Origin: Rhodothermales bacterium
GTDB taxonomy: Bacteria; Bacteroidota; Rhodothermia; Rhodothermales; Bin80
Assembly: GCA_028278205.1 (NCBI GenBank)
Contig: JANQES010000114.1
Coordinates: 48,537-112,536, forward strand
DNA: 64,000 nucleotides
Reading direction: 5' to 3'
Shown: in pieces, positions 1 through 7,562 of the stretch
Numbering within the stretch: the first letter of the stretch is position 1
Layout of the letters: every line of letters starts with the position of its first letter
Translations under genes and position numbers: made by a program
The notes under the pieces: generated by a model
Told to the model about the DNA's origin: nothing
Databases searched by the model: none
Seen by the model: the letters and a program-made list of their open reading frames with translations, nothing else

Positions 1-793
1 CGTTGGCCAGCGCCAGAATGGCGCCGGTCTGCGGATCGACGGCGATGGCCGAGGCCGAGCTTGCACCGCTTTCTTCGATACCTCGAACGAGCTCCTCTTC
101 GAGGATCGTCTGGCGGATCAGGTCGATGGTCAGCACGATAGTCTGGCCGTCCTGCGGCTCGACGACCGTGCCCTCGACGTCGATGCGTCGATGGCCGCGG
201 CGGTCTCGCAGCAGCGAACGGCGCCCCGGTTGCCCGCGCAAGAAGGCGTCGAATTGCAGTTCGAGGCCGGCGGTGCCGGTGCCGTCTACATCGACGTGGC
301 CGAGCAGGTGGGCCGCCGTCTTGTCGTAGTTGTAGCGCCGCGCGAACTTCTGCGTGAGAATGACGCCGGGCACCTCCCAGGACGTGATTTTTCGCTTCTG
401 GTCCTCGGTAAGCCCCGTCGCCAGCCGCACGAATTTCAAGCTCGCGCGCTGCCGCACCTTCCGGCGGATCGACCGCGCGGGCTCCCCGGTTAGCCTTGAC
501 AATTTTCCAAAGAACGAACTTTCTACACCGCTAAAGCCTGCGACCGTCGGATCGAGCGCGAGATCATAGCTGGGCGTGTTGACAGCCAGCGCCCGCCCGG
601 CGCGGTCGAGGATCTCGCCGCGTTTGGCGGGCAGCACCACCTGAGACCGCGCCTGCCGCTCGCCCTGGGCGCGCAACTCGGCGCCCTCGCCCAGATAAAT
701 CCACACGACCTGCCCGGCGATGCACAGCGGCAACAGGCTCAGCAGCGTCAGCACGACGTACATCCGCGCCAGGATTTGATCCTTCAGTCCCAC
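1..793 (-). CDS. ftsI: FtsI/PBP2-like class B penicillin-binding protein, N-terminal part (runs off left edge)
   Basis: Reading leftward from a GTG at 793, the frame stays open to the window edge (about 264 codons). It encodes a short cytoplasmic tail, one membrane segment (about residues 10-32, LTLLSLLPLCIAG) and then the class B PBP dimerisation region, with the typical KRGEILDRAGRALAVN stretch near residue 60 and LLGHVDVDGTGTAGLE near 165. The family crosslinks septal peptidoglycan in the periplasm; the transpeptidase domain lies beyond the window. An in-frame TAA nine codons upstream of the GTG leaves this as the best start. It follows the FtsL-like gene in the same direction, the usual dcw order. 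FtsI is inferred from position; the visible part alone does not exclude another class B PBP. Confidence 0.85.
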   Translation of the reverse strand, partial: MGLKDQILARMYVVLTLLSLLPLCIAGQVVWIYLGEGAELRAQGERQARSQVVLPAKRGEILDRAGRALAVNTPSYDLALDPTVAGFSGVESSFFGKLSRLTGEPARSIRRKVRQRASLKFVRLATGLTEDQKRKITSWEVPGVILTQKFARRYNYDKTAAHLLGHVDVDGTGTAGLELQFDAFLRGQPGRRSLLRDRRGHRRIDVEGTVVEPQDGQTIVLTIDLIRQTILEEELVRGIEESGASSASAIAVDPQTGAILALAN

Positions 794-860
794 GGGTCTC
801 GGTATTCCAGCTTTGGGTTACTCCTCGGCGCACGGCGCGTTGGGTGTTTGTTTTCGTTTT

Positions 861-907
861 GAGAGGGAGAAAAACTCACCCTTTCACCCTCTCTCCCTTT
901 CTCCCCT
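861..907. repeat. Purine/pyrimidine heptamer-type repeat (GAGAGGG / CCCTCTC family)
   Basis: GAGAGGGAG on the left can pair with CCCTCTCTCCC on the right; the right arm is a run of roughly 7-bp CT-rich units. It fills the gap between the FtsL-like gene and the PBP gene. The same family recurs near 8.7, 16.7, 40.2, 41.9, 51.7 and 63.8 kb. Confidence 0.6.
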
Positions 908-1402
908 TCATTCCTCCCGGATCGTCGGTCCGTATTCGATGCCTTCTACGAGGCCCATCGCCCCGGCGCGTTCATAGACGACCGACGGGCCGGTGGCCTG
1001 ATCGAATTCGCCCCTGAGCCGGTTGTGCTGCAAGTGAAGCCGGAGGTTCTCGCGCCGGGCCTGCTGGAGATCATCCAACAAATCCTGCGTGGCATGCACG
1101 TGACCGATGAAAAGCGTGAAGACGGTAGCGACGGCCAGGAGCACCAGGCCGAACCGCATGGTCGATACCTTATCTATTTGCGCCAGCGCGCGCGGGCGCC
1201 CGGCCTCGCGCTCGTTGGTCGTAGCCAGATCGCGCCAGCCCGGCAAGACCCGCGCCGGCGCCTTGCGCCCGGCGGCTTTCGCGCCGCTGCCCTGATTCTT
1301 GCGCGCCGCCGAGCGTTTCTTCCGGCGTACGGCGTTCGGGGCCGGCTTGCTCGTCTTGCGAGTCGCTGAGCGGCGCTTCTTTGTAGTGCGCGATGCTGGC
1401 AT
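908..1402 (-). CDS. ftsL: FtsL-like cell division protein
   Basis: A 164-residue bitopic protein: a very basic cytoplasmic tail of about 75 residues rich in Lys, Arg and Ala, one membrane segment near residues 82-101 (MRFGLVLLAVATVFTLFIG), then a short heptad-rich region (DLLDDLQQARRENLRLHLQ) expected to form a coiled coil. FtsL is a structural divisome component that pairs with FtsB/DivIC and scaffolds FtsW-FtsI; it has little sequence conservation, so the call rests on topology, size and position between rsmH and the class B PBP. The basic tail is long for an FtsL, though such tails occur in GC-rich lineages. It lies about 40 bp after rsmH. Confidence 0.75.
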   Translation of the reverse strand: MPASRTTKKRRSATRKTSKPAPNAVRRKKRSAARKNQGSGAKAAGRKAPARVLPGWRDLATTNEREAGRPRALAQIDKVSTMRFGLVLLAVATVFTLFIGHVHATQDLLDDLQQARRENLRLHLQHNRLRGEFDQATGPSVVYERAGAMGLVEGIEYGPTIREE

Positions 1403-1444
1403 GATGTCTACTTCCAGGCTTGATGCCTTTTTACTTCTGTGCTG

Positions 1445-2455
1445 CTAATCAAAATCGTCGTTGCTGTCTGGAAGCCGCTCGGCGATGCGGAGGCGGGCGC
1501 TGCGGGCGCGCGGGTTGGCAACCACCTCGGCGGCATCCGGCACGATGGGCTTGCGCGTGAGCGGGCGCCAGGGTGTGAGCAGGTTGCCGTAAAAATCTCG
1601 GACCGGCTCGCCTTCCAGATTTCCGTAGCGGAAGTAACGCTTTACCCGCCGGTCTTCGAGCGAGTGATAGCTGATCACCGCCATGCGCCCGCCGGGCCGC
1701 AGCAGGTTTGTGCCCGCCGCCAGCGCCTGCTCTAACCGCTCCAACTCGGCATTGACGACGATGCGGAGGGCCTGAAAAACACGAGCGAGCGCCTTGGCTT
1801 CGCCGCGTGTGGGCACTGCGCTCCGCACCACGTCGGCCAGATGCGTCGTCGTTTCGACAGGCCGGGCGGCAACGATGGCCTGGGCGATGCGTCCGGCGCG
1901 GGGTTCTTCGCCAAACTCGCGAAGCGCCCGGCGCAGGTCTGCCACGCTCCATCGGTTGACCACCTCGTCTGCCGTGACCCCGCCGCGCGTGTCCATCCGC
2001 ATATCGAGCCGGGCCTCGGCCCGGTGGCTGAATCCGCGCGTAGCTTCATCAATCTGATGCGATGAAATGCCGAGGTCGAGCAGCAGCCCGTCGATCTCTG
2101 TAATGTCGATGGCGGCGAGGAGCCGTTCGAGATCGCCGAAGTTGCCGTGGAGCGCGCGGAAGCGGTCTTGCTCGATCTCGGGCGCGAGCCGCGCGGCGGC
2201 TGCCGCTAGCGCCTCGGCGTCCTGATCGATACCGACGACGCGACCTTCCAACGCCAGCGCATCGAGCAGCGCGGCGCTATGGCCGCCGCCGCCGAGCGTG
2301 GCATCAACGTAAAGCCCGGCGCGGTCAGTCACGAGGGCTTCCAAAACAGCAAGGCAAAGAACAGGCGCGTGGAACGCCGTGGCGTAGGGCAGCCCCTGGT
2401 CCGGGGCCTCCGACGCGCGGGCGTCGCGGGGGCGTGATGGCTCGTCGTGCTCCAT
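1445..2455 (-). CDS. rsmH: 16S rRNA (cytosine(1402)-N(4))-methyltransferase RsmH
   Basis: SAM-dependent methyltransferase that N4-methylates C1402 in the decoding centre of 16S rRNA. Visible family marks: HAPVLCLAVLEAL at the N terminus, the SAM loop VDATLGGGGHS near residue 50, DGLLLDLGISSHQID, RMDTRGGVTADEVVN, and the late block VISYHSLEDRRVKRYFR. Length (336) is normal for the family. The ATG at 2455 overlaps the mraZ stop by one base (TGATG), indicating translational coupling; a GTG one codon earlier (2458) is an alternative start. Second gene of the mraZ operon. Confidence 0.96.
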   Translation of the reverse strand: MEHDEPSRPRDARASEAPDQGLPYATAFHAPVLCLAVLEALVTDRAGLYVDATLGGGGHSAALLDALALEGRVVGIDQDAEALAAAAARLAPEIEQDRFRALHGNFGDLERLLAAIDITEIDGLLLDLGISSHQIDEATRGFSHRAEARLDMRMDTRGGVTADEVVNRWSVADLRRALREFGEEPRAGRIAQAIVAARPVETTTHLADVVRSAVPTRGEAKALARVFQALRIVVNAELERLEQALAAGTNLLRPGGRMAVISYHSLEDRRVKRYFRYGNLEGEPVRDFYGNLLTPWRPLTRKPIVPDAAEVVANPRARSARLRIAERLPDSNDDFD

Positions 2456-2898
2456 CACATACTCATCACCCGCTCGGCGAGCGTTTCATAATCGACGGTC
2501 TCTTCGTTGAGGTATTGCTCGAAGGCATCCGGGTCCCAGATCTCCAGGCGGTCATACGCGCCGAGGATCAGCGCCCGCTCGCTGATGCCGGCAAATTCCA
2601 TCAGCGGTTTGGGGATGCCGATGCGGCCCTGGCCGTCGAGCGTCACCTCGTCGGCCCACATCATGATGCGGCGGGTGAAGGCCCGCGCCTCGCGATCGAA
2701 GGTGCTCTTGGCGCCAATGGCTTCTTCGATCTCTTTCCAGCCGTCGAGCGGGTAGAGGAAGATGCATTTCTCGAAGCCGCGTGTGGCGGTGAAGGTGCCC
2801 TTGGCCTCCGGGTTCATGACATTCCTCATCTTGGCCGGGATCGCCACGCGACCCTTCGTATCGACGGAATACGATGCCTGTCCCTTGAAGCCGGCCAT
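2455..2898 (-). CDS. mraZ: Transcriptional regulator MraZ
   Basis: 147 residues with the two tandem AbrB/SpoVT-like halves of MraZ, each carrying the DxxxR signature: DTKGR at residues 13-17 and DGQGR at 88-92, followed by IP. In characterised species MraZ forms a ring and represses its own operon by binding repeated TGGGN boxes upstream. Three such boxes are present about 70 bp upstream here (see the operator entry), so autoregulation is the natural reading. First gene of the division cluster, one-base overlap with rsmH. Confidence 0.96.
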   Translation of the reverse strand: MAGFKGQASYSVDTKGRVAIPAKMRNVMNPEAKGTFTATRGFEKCIFLYPLDGWKEIEEAIGAKSTFDREARAFTRRIMMWADEVTLDGQGRIGIPKPLMEFAGISERALILGAYDRLEIWDPDAFEQYLNEETVDYETLAERVMSM

Positions 2899-2966
2899 GA
2901 TGATTCAGAAGAGCGCCCTGTTACCCTTCGCATTATTTGGTAGGAGTTTTAAGTCCTGGGATTTCT

Positions 2967-2990
2967 CCCCACTTTTCCCCACAGCCCCCA
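2967..2990 (-). promoter_or_regulatory. Likely MraZ operator (three TGGGG boxes)
   Basis: On the minus strand three TGGGG boxes lie 9-10 bp apart (2986-2990, 2977-2981, 2967-2971), matching the TGGGN direct repeats with one-turn spacing known for MraZ binding. They lie immediately downstream of the predicted -10 element, so bound MraZ would cover the start of transcription. Confidence 0.7.
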
Positions 2991-2991
2991 T

Positions 2992-3019
2992 AAAGTACAG
3001 TATTCCAAGGGAATGTCAA
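2992..3019 (-). promoter_or_regulatory. Predicted mraZ promoter (TTGACA-16-TACTTT)
   Basis: Minus strand: TTGACA at 3019-3014, a 16-bp spacer, then TACTTT at 2997-2992. The TTG to TA distance (19 bp) also fits the Bacteroidota TTG-N19-TAnnTTTG layout, though the final G is absent. Start of transcription would fall near 2985, within the MraZ boxes. Confidence 0.55.
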
Positions 3020-3091
3020 GCATTTTAGCCAGAAAAGGCCACTTTTTTATGTTTATTTTTTGCCGAATGAATCGCGCACATACTCTCACTC

Positions 3092-3133
3092 TTGACATTT
3101 TATTGACAAGTAAAAAAATGTTCACCATGTTTG
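3092..3133 (+). promoter_or_regulatory. Predicted lexA promoter region
   Basis: Two TTGACA hexamers stand 11 bp apart (3092-3097 and 3103-3108). From the second, TTG-N20 leads to CATGTTTG at 3126-3133, close to the Bacteroidota -33/-7 consensus (TTG-N19-21-TAnnTTTG). Prediction by eye only. Confidence 0.4.
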
Positions 3134-3164
3134 ATTTATGTGATCATAATGTCTAATTTATAAG

Positions 3165-3182
3165 GGTGAAAATTAATTCACC
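3165..3182. promoter_or_regulatory. Inverted repeat GGTGAA-N6-TTCACC upstream of lexA
   Basis: Perfect 6-bp arms around AATTAA, 62 bp before the chosen lexA start and downstream of the predicted promoter. Position and symmetry suit a dimeric repressor, most simply the LexA-like protein acting on its own gene. The sequence is not one of the classic SOS boxes. Confidence 0.45.
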
Positions 3183-3244
3183 TTGTATATTACGAGGTGC
3201 CCTGCTCCACACATATCTACCGCAACCAAACCCGTCGTCCCACG

Positions 3245-3886
3245 ATGAAAGCCCGCCTGACCGAGCGCCAGAACGAAGCCTATGATTTCATCCACTCCTT
3301 CATGCGCCGCCACCGCAAGCCGCCGACGCTTCAAGAGATCGGCCAGGCGCTGGGCATCAAATCGAGCAACGGCGTCTTTAAACTCGTCCAGGCCCTCGAA
3401 CAGAAAGGCTACGTCGAGCGCGAGCGGCACGCCGCGCGGGGCCTGCGCCTGGTCGACGACGAGGTCTTCGCCCTCGACGAAGGCACGCCGACGCTTCCCG
3501 TCATCCGGCGCGCGGCCAGCGACCAACCCGACCAGCTCCGCCGCCGCCCCTCGAAATACTTCGCCGTCGATCCGTTCTTCCTCCACAAAACCGACGACCC
3601 CGAAGCCTGCCTCATCGCCCGCGCCGGCGACGACGGCATGAACGGCGACGGCATCCGCAAAGGCGATTTCCTGATTATCGAAGAACGGCCCTGGCAGGAG
3701 ATGCAAAACGGAGAACTGGCGGCCTTTCTGGTCCGCGAAGAATTGCAGGTGCGGCGTTTCTACTTCGCCAATGAAGTCATCCACCTGCGCCCGGCAGACC
3801 GCACGTATACCGAAGAGACATTCCCGCCCGAAGACCCCCACTGCTACGTCGTCGGGCAGGTTCTCGGTTTGATGAGAAGGTTGTGA
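3245..3886 (+). CDS. lexA: LexA-family repressor with altered cleavage and catalytic residues
   Basis: 213 residues: winged-helix domain (about 1-70; RHRKPPTLQEIGQALGIKS) and C-terminal S24-peptidase fold (about 83-213) ending VVGQVLGLMRRL. LexA normally represses DNA-repair genes and cleaves itself at Ala-Gly using a Ser-Lys dyad when RecA filaments form. Here the serine position reads GDDGM (Gly131, codon GGC at 3635), the lysine position reads LQVRRF (Arg170, codon CGG at 3752), and the cleavage dipeptide appears as Ala91-Ser92. So self-cleavage looks impossible, and the protein may respond to another signal, as proposed for some cyanobacterial LexA proteins. The ATG at 3245 is preferred over an in-frame ATG at 3197 because family alignment begins with MKARLTERQ. 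Confidence 0.88.
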   Translation: MKARLTERQNEAYDFIHSFMRRHRKPPTLQEIGQALGIKSSNGVFKLVQALEQKGYVERERHAARGLRLVDDEVFALDEGTPTLPVIRRAASDQPDQLRRRPSKYFAVDPFFLHKTDDPEACLIARAGDDGMNGDGIRKGDFLIIEERPWQEMQNGELAAFLVREELQVRRFYFANEVIHLRPADRTYTEETFPPEDPHCYVVGQVLGLMRRL

Positions 3887-3887
3887 C

Positions 3888-4040
3888 GATTTTGGATTTT
3901 AGATTTTGGATTGGGTGGTTCCCGATCCGTTCTTAGCAACTGAAAAAGCCGCGACGGTCAGAACCGCTGCAGCTTTTTCTATTGAGATGAGGATTCCGGA
4001 TGAAACCAATCCAAAATCCAAAATCTAAAATCCAAAATCG
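3888..4040. repeat. Inverted TTTTGGA/TCCAAAA heptamer arms around a terminator
   Basis: Left arm 3888-3914 consists of GATTTTGGATTTTAGATTTTGG-type heptamers; right arm 4006-4040 is its reverse complement with one extra heptamer. The 90-bp interior holds the separate terminator hairpin at 3942-3979. The whole sits between the convergent ends of lexA and pyrG. The arms resemble the short tandemly repeated heptamers described in cyanobacteria. A second copy of this composite is at 9853-10010. Confidence 0.8.
3942..3979. terminator. Bidirectional terminator hairpin between lexA and pyrG
   Basis: GAAAAAGCCGCGACGG pairs with CCGCTGCAGCTTTTTC at 14 of 16 positions around a 6-base loop. The A-run before and T-run after the stem make it usable on both strands, fitting its place between convergent genes. 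Confidence 0.75.
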
Positions 4041-4042
4041 AC

Positions 4043-5743
4043 TCACATTTTCGCCGCTGCCAACTGCGAGACTTTAGCGCGGCGCGGCGGCAGCGGCGAG
4101 TGAATCAGGTCTTTCTCGCGGGCATAGGCGGCGCATGCCTCGACGAACGAGGCGAACAGCGGATGCGGGCGCCCGACTTTGGATTTGTATTCGGGATGGA
4201 ATTGCACGCCGATGAACCACCGCTTCTCCGGCAGTTCGATGATCTCGATGAGGTCGCGCTCCAGGTTGATGCCGGCGAACTGCATGCCGTGTTCGAGCAG
4301 CTTGTAGCGCAGCACGTTGTTGACCTCATAGCGATGGCGATGCCGCTCTTGCACCTCGACCTCGTCGTAAATAGCCCGCACGCGCGAGCCTTCGACGAGG
4401 TGGCAGTCGTAGGCGCCCAGACGCATCGTGCCGCCTTTGTCGGAGATTTTTTTCTGCTCCTCCATAAAGTCGATCACCGGATGCAGCGAGGCCGGGTTGA
4501 ACTCGGTGGAATGGGCATCGGGCCAGCCACAGACGTTGCGGGCAAACTCGACGACGGCGCATTGCAGGCCCAGGCAGATGCCCAGGAACGGCAGGTCGTT
4601 TTCGCGGGCATACTTGACCGCCGCAATCTTGCCGTCGATGCCGCGATCGCCGAAACCGGGCGCGACGAGCACGCCGGCCACGTCGCGCAGCAGATCGTCC
4701 ACGTTGTCTTCGGTGACGTCGTCCGAGAGGATGTATTTAACCTCCACCTGCACGCCGTTCTCGACGCCGGCCAGCATAAAGCTCTCGGAGATCGATTTGT
4801 AGGCGTCCTGATGTTCGACGTATTTGCCTACGAGGGCGATGCGGACCGTTGCCTCAGGATTTTTAAACTTCCGCAGAAACTCGATCCAGTCGTCGAGTTG
4901 GGGATCGGTGAGGACGCGTCCTTCTTCGAGGTCTTCGTGGATGTGAAGCCGTTCGAGGACGATGTCTTCGACGCCTTGCTCGGCCAGCAGCAGCGGCACT
5001 TCGTAGATCGTCTCGGCGTCGAGGGCTTCGATGACGGCGCGCGGCTCGACGTTGCAGAACAGGGCGATCTTGCGGCGCAGGTCGGTGTCGAGGGGCCGTT
5101 CGGCGCGGCAGACCAGCAGGTCGGGCTGCAAGCCGTAGGAGAGCAGCGTCTTGACCGAGTGCTGGGTGGGCTTGGTCTTGAGTTCGCCGGCGGCGGCCAG
5201 GTAGGGCACGAGCGTCAGATGCACGTTGAGCGTGTTGCGCGGGCCGAGCTGGTAGCGCAACTGGCGGATGGCCTCCAGATAGGGCTGGCTTTCGATGTCG
5301 CCGACGGTGCCGCCGATCTCGGAGAGCACCACGTCGAATTCGCCGGTCTCGCCGAGCTTGAGCATCCAGTGCTTGATCTCGTCGATGATGTGAGGCACGA
5401 CCTGCACAGTCTTGCCGAGATAGGCCCCCGCGCGCTCTTTCGTGATGACTTCGAGGTAGACGCGCCCGGTGGTGACGTTGTTGGCCTGGCTGGTGGCGTG
5501 GCCCAGAAAACGTTCGTAATGGCCCAGGTCGAGATCCGTCTCGGCGCCGTCGTCAGTGACGTAGACTTCGCCGTGCTCATACGGATTCATCGTGCCGGGA
5601 TCGACGTTGATGTACGGATCGAGCTTTTGAATGCTCACGCGCAGCCCGCGCGCTTCGAGCAACCGCCCCAACGAGGCGCAAAAAATGCCTTTCCCCAACG
5701 ACGACGACACGCCGCCCGTGACGAAGATGTACTTGGTTTGCAT
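4043..5743 (-). CDS. pyrG: CTP synthase
   Basis: Converts UTP, ATP and glutamine to CTP. The N-terminal synthetase domain (about 1-270) opens with MQTKYIFVTGG and the P-loop region SSLGKG, followed by KLDPYINVDPGTMNP and GGTVGDIES. The C-terminal class I glutaminase (about 300-545) shows the nucleophile loop GICLGLQC and the His-Glu pair in QFHPEYKS. Length (566) is normal. The usual GGVVSS reads GGVSSS here, a conservative oddity outside the catalytic residues. The ATG at 5743 is chosen over one six codons upstream because family members start at MQTKY. Convergent with lexA, with a terminator between. Confidence 0.97.
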   Translation of the reverse strand: MQTKYIFVTGGVSSSLGKGIFCASLGRLLEARGLRVSIQKLDPYINVDPGTMNPYEHGEVYVTDDGAETDLDLGHYERFLGHATSQANNVTTGRVYLEVITKERAGAYLGKTVQVVPHIIDEIKHWMLKLGETGEFDVVLSEIGGTVGDIESQPYLEAIRQLRYQLGPRNTLNVHLTLVPYLAAAGELKTKPTQHSVKTLLSYGLQPDLLVCRAERPLDTDLRRKIALFCNVEPRAVIEALDAETIYEVPLLLAEQGVEDIVLERLHIHEDLEEGRVLTDPQLDDWIEFLRKFKNPEATVRIALVGKYVEHQDAYKSISESFMLAGVENGVQVEVKYILSDDVTEDNVDDLLRDVAGVLVAPGFGDRGIDGKIAAVKYARENDLPFLGICLGLQCAVVEFARNVCGWPDAHSTEFNPASLHPVIDFMEEQKKISDKGGTMRLGAYDCHLVEGSRVRAIYDEVEVQERHRHRYEVNNVLRYKLLEHGMQFAGINLERDLIEIIELPEKRWFIGVQFHPEYKSKVGRPHPLFASFVEACAAYAREKDLIHSPLPPRRAKVSQLAAAKM

Positions 5744-5759
5744 AAAATGACTGCGTTTC

Positions 5760-5886
5760 AAATATTTCGCAGCTACGCTGCAAAATATTTAAATGTGGGA
5801 AATGCGGGTAAGACGACCCGCCAGGCGGGCACAATCCAAAAGAGGTGCCCGCCTAAAATATTAAATTTTTTGGACACCAAAAAATT
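5760..5886. terminator. AT-rich gap with three hairpins between uma2 and pyrG
   Basis: Three inverted repeats: an AAATATTT-bounded GCAGC/GCTGC stem near 5760-5791; GGCGGGCAC (5824-5832) with GTGCCCGCC (5845-5853); and AATTTTTTGG (5864-5873) with CCAAAAAATT (5877-5886), which overlaps the end of the Uma2 gene. On the minus strand the last two could end the Uma2 transcript before pyrG. Confidence 0.55.
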
Positions 5887-6544
5887 AATTTTGAACCTGT
5901 ACGATTCGCTGCACTTCTCGAAGATTAGCCGCGTCGTCGAAGAGCGCGCGCACGGGAAACAGGAATCCATCGATCATTGCGCTTTCGATCTCGCCGGAGC
6001 CTGATTTCAATCGCAGGGCGTACTGGCCGTCCTCCAACACATATTGCTCGACGACCTCCGCCTCCGGATCGATCAGCCAGTATTCGCCGACGCCGTGGGC
6101 TGCGTAATCTTCGAATTTTATCCCCCGATCGCGCTCTGCGGTGCTCGGCGAGAGGATTTCAGCGATGAAATCGGGCGCGGGATATTTCATCTGATCCCGC
6201 GTGAGAGCCTGTGCCTTCTCCTTCTTGAAGAAACAAAGATCCGGTTCATAATCGTTGCGCGTGAGCGTGATGAGCACCTTTTCGTACCCTAAGAAGCCCA
6301 GATCCATAATCTGAACGTATAGATCTAGCAGGCGAATGAGAAGCTTGCCCGCTTCGGTGTGCCGCTTTTTGACAGGTGAATGCACGATGATCTCCCCGTT
6401 GATGAATTCCGCCTTCTCGTACTCGGTCACTTCATTATAGAAGTGCTCCCGCCTTTGACGTTCCTCCTCCAGCACACGCGTGAAGGTGTCAACGTGCAGC
6501 GCCAGCTTTGGCGAGTTGAGCAGTTCTTGAACAGCCGGTTCCAT
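5885..6544 (-). CDS. Uma2-family putative restriction-endonuclease-fold protein (DUF820)
   Basis: 219 residues with the Uma2/DUF820 pattern of a PD-(D/E)XK fold: EFINGEIIVHSPVKKRHTE in the first half, the acidic YEPDLCFF, then PDFIAEILSPSTAERDRGIKFEDYAAHGVGEYWLIDPE, the best-conserved family block. Proteins of this family are abundant in cyanobacteria, Chloroflexi and some GC-rich Bacteroidota; their biological role is unsettled. The N-terminal 50 residues contain a charged helix (EEERQRREHFYNEV). It stands alone upstream of pyrG, which is probably separately expressed given the intervening hairpins. Confidence 0.88.
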   Translation of the reverse strand: MEPAVQELLNSPKLALHVDTFTRVLEEERQRREHFYNEVTEYEKAEFINGEIIVHSPVKKRHTEAGKLLIRLLDLYVQIMDLGFLGYEKVLITLTRNDYEPDLCFFKKEKAQALTRDQMKYPAPDFIAEILSPSTAERDRGIKFEDYAAHGVGEYWLIDPEAEVVEQYVLEDGQYALRLKSGSGEIESAMIDGFLFPVRALFDDAANLREVQRIVQVQN

Positions 6545-6588
6545 CGTCAGGCTCGATCGATTTGACTCAGTTTAATGGTAACGCGAAT

Positions 6589-7413
6589 CTAGACTTTAGG
6601 TTTTCGAGCAATCACCAGCAGCCCTGTCCCCTGAGGGTTGTCCTGGCGCATGTCGAGTTTGTTGAAAATGAGGCCGAGGGGCAAGGCGACGAGGTAGTAG
6701 AACGGCAGCACGATCAGAAACGCCCACGAGGCGCCCAGCATCAGGATGGGCCGTTTGATGAGCATCCGCCACGCCATCGAGCCGTACCGTCCGTAGGTGT
6801 AGAGGCTGCGCACCGGCTCCAGCCCGGCGTCGCGCAGCTTGCCTTCGAGGTCGTCGCGGTTGTAGCCGTCGCGGACGTGTTCTTCGATGAAGCTTTCGTC
6901 GCTCTCGTCCTGCACGTCCGAGCCGCCGAGGTCCGACGGCGTGTTGATGAGCACGTAGCCGCCGGGCCGCATCACCCGCGCAAAATGGCCGAAGACGGCG
7001 CGGTCGTCTTCGATGTGCTCCATCACGTCTACCGAGAGGATGAAGTCGAACGGGCCTTCGGTCTGAAGTTGCGTCAGGTCGTCGTAGGCCAGCGTCACCT
7101 GGGCGGCTTGCGGCGTTTTGTCAAAAAAGCGGCGGGCGTTGTCGAGGTAATCCTGTTTGACATCGACGGCGACGACCTCGGCGCGGGGGAACGTCCGAGC
7201 GACGAAATAAGCATACTGGCCGAAGCCCGTCCCGGCGTCGAGCATGCGGAGGGGCCGGTCTTCCGACATCGCGCCGAAGAGCCGCCGGATCTCGCGGCGG
7301 ACGTACCAGGCGCGCAGAAAAAACATATTCAACAGCCCGTAGAAGAGCTTCTGCAACACCGGACGCCGGCTGAAAAACCGGCCCAGACGGTCTTTGATGG
7401 GGTCGTAGCGCAT
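6589..7413 (-). CDS. Class I SAM-dependent methyltransferase with C-terminal membrane segment
   Basis: 274 residues. The Rossmann methyltransferase core shows motif I MLDAGTGFGQYAYFVA (about residues 58-73), the acidic end of strand 2 VVAVDVKQ, and FDFILSVDVMEHIEDD around 150. Near residue 225 there is a hydrophobic stretch (GASWAFLIVLPFYYLVALPLG) that should insert in or sit on the membrane, ending LVIARKP. Substrate unknown. It is followed at long range by two glycosyltransferases on the same strand, suggesting a role in surface glycan or lipid-linked sugar modification. Confidence 0.85.
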   Translation of the reverse strand: MRYDPIKDRLGRFFSRRPVLQKLFYGLLNMFFLRAWYVRREIRRLFGAMSEDRPLRMLDAGTGFGQYAYFVARTFPRAEVVAVDVKQDYLDNARRFFDKTPQAAQVTLAYDDLTQLQTEGPFDFILSVDVMEHIEDDRAVFGHFARVMRPGGYVLINTPSDLGGSDVQDESDESFIEEHVRDGYNRDDLEGKLRDAGLEPVRSLYTYGRYGSMAWRMLIKRPILMLGASWAFLIVLPFYYLVALPLGLIFNKLDMRQDNPQGTGLLVIARKPKV

Positions 7414-7425
7414 TTCGGCTGGGAT

Positions 7426-7527
7426 GAGAGGGTTTTGAATGTAGAATATCGAACAAGGACTGATGAATGTCGAAGGATCTGACAGTACCCTCTACATTCT
7501 AAACTCGATATTCGATAATCATCAATC
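7426..7527. repeat. Imperfect inverted repeat (GAATGTAGAATATCGA family)
   Basis: Left arm 7426-7454 and right arm 7488-7514 are complementary degenerate 7-bp units (GAATGTA, GAATATC). It occupies the gap between the methyltransferase and the GT4 gene. No promoter was recognised. Confidence 0.55.
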
Positions 7528-7562
7528 AAAATCTTCCTCTCGCCCTTACCCCCTTTCCGCCC

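Noticed and set aside
3..493. Plus-strand open frames at the left edge
   Set aside because: They oppose the PBP gene, whose minus-strand translation matches the family; the plus-strand products are Arg/Ser-rich shadows.
4100..6004. Long plus-strand frame of 634 codons opposite pyrG
   Set aside because: Antisense to pyrG and part of the Uma2 gene; a GC-rich third-position shadow with no recognisable domain.
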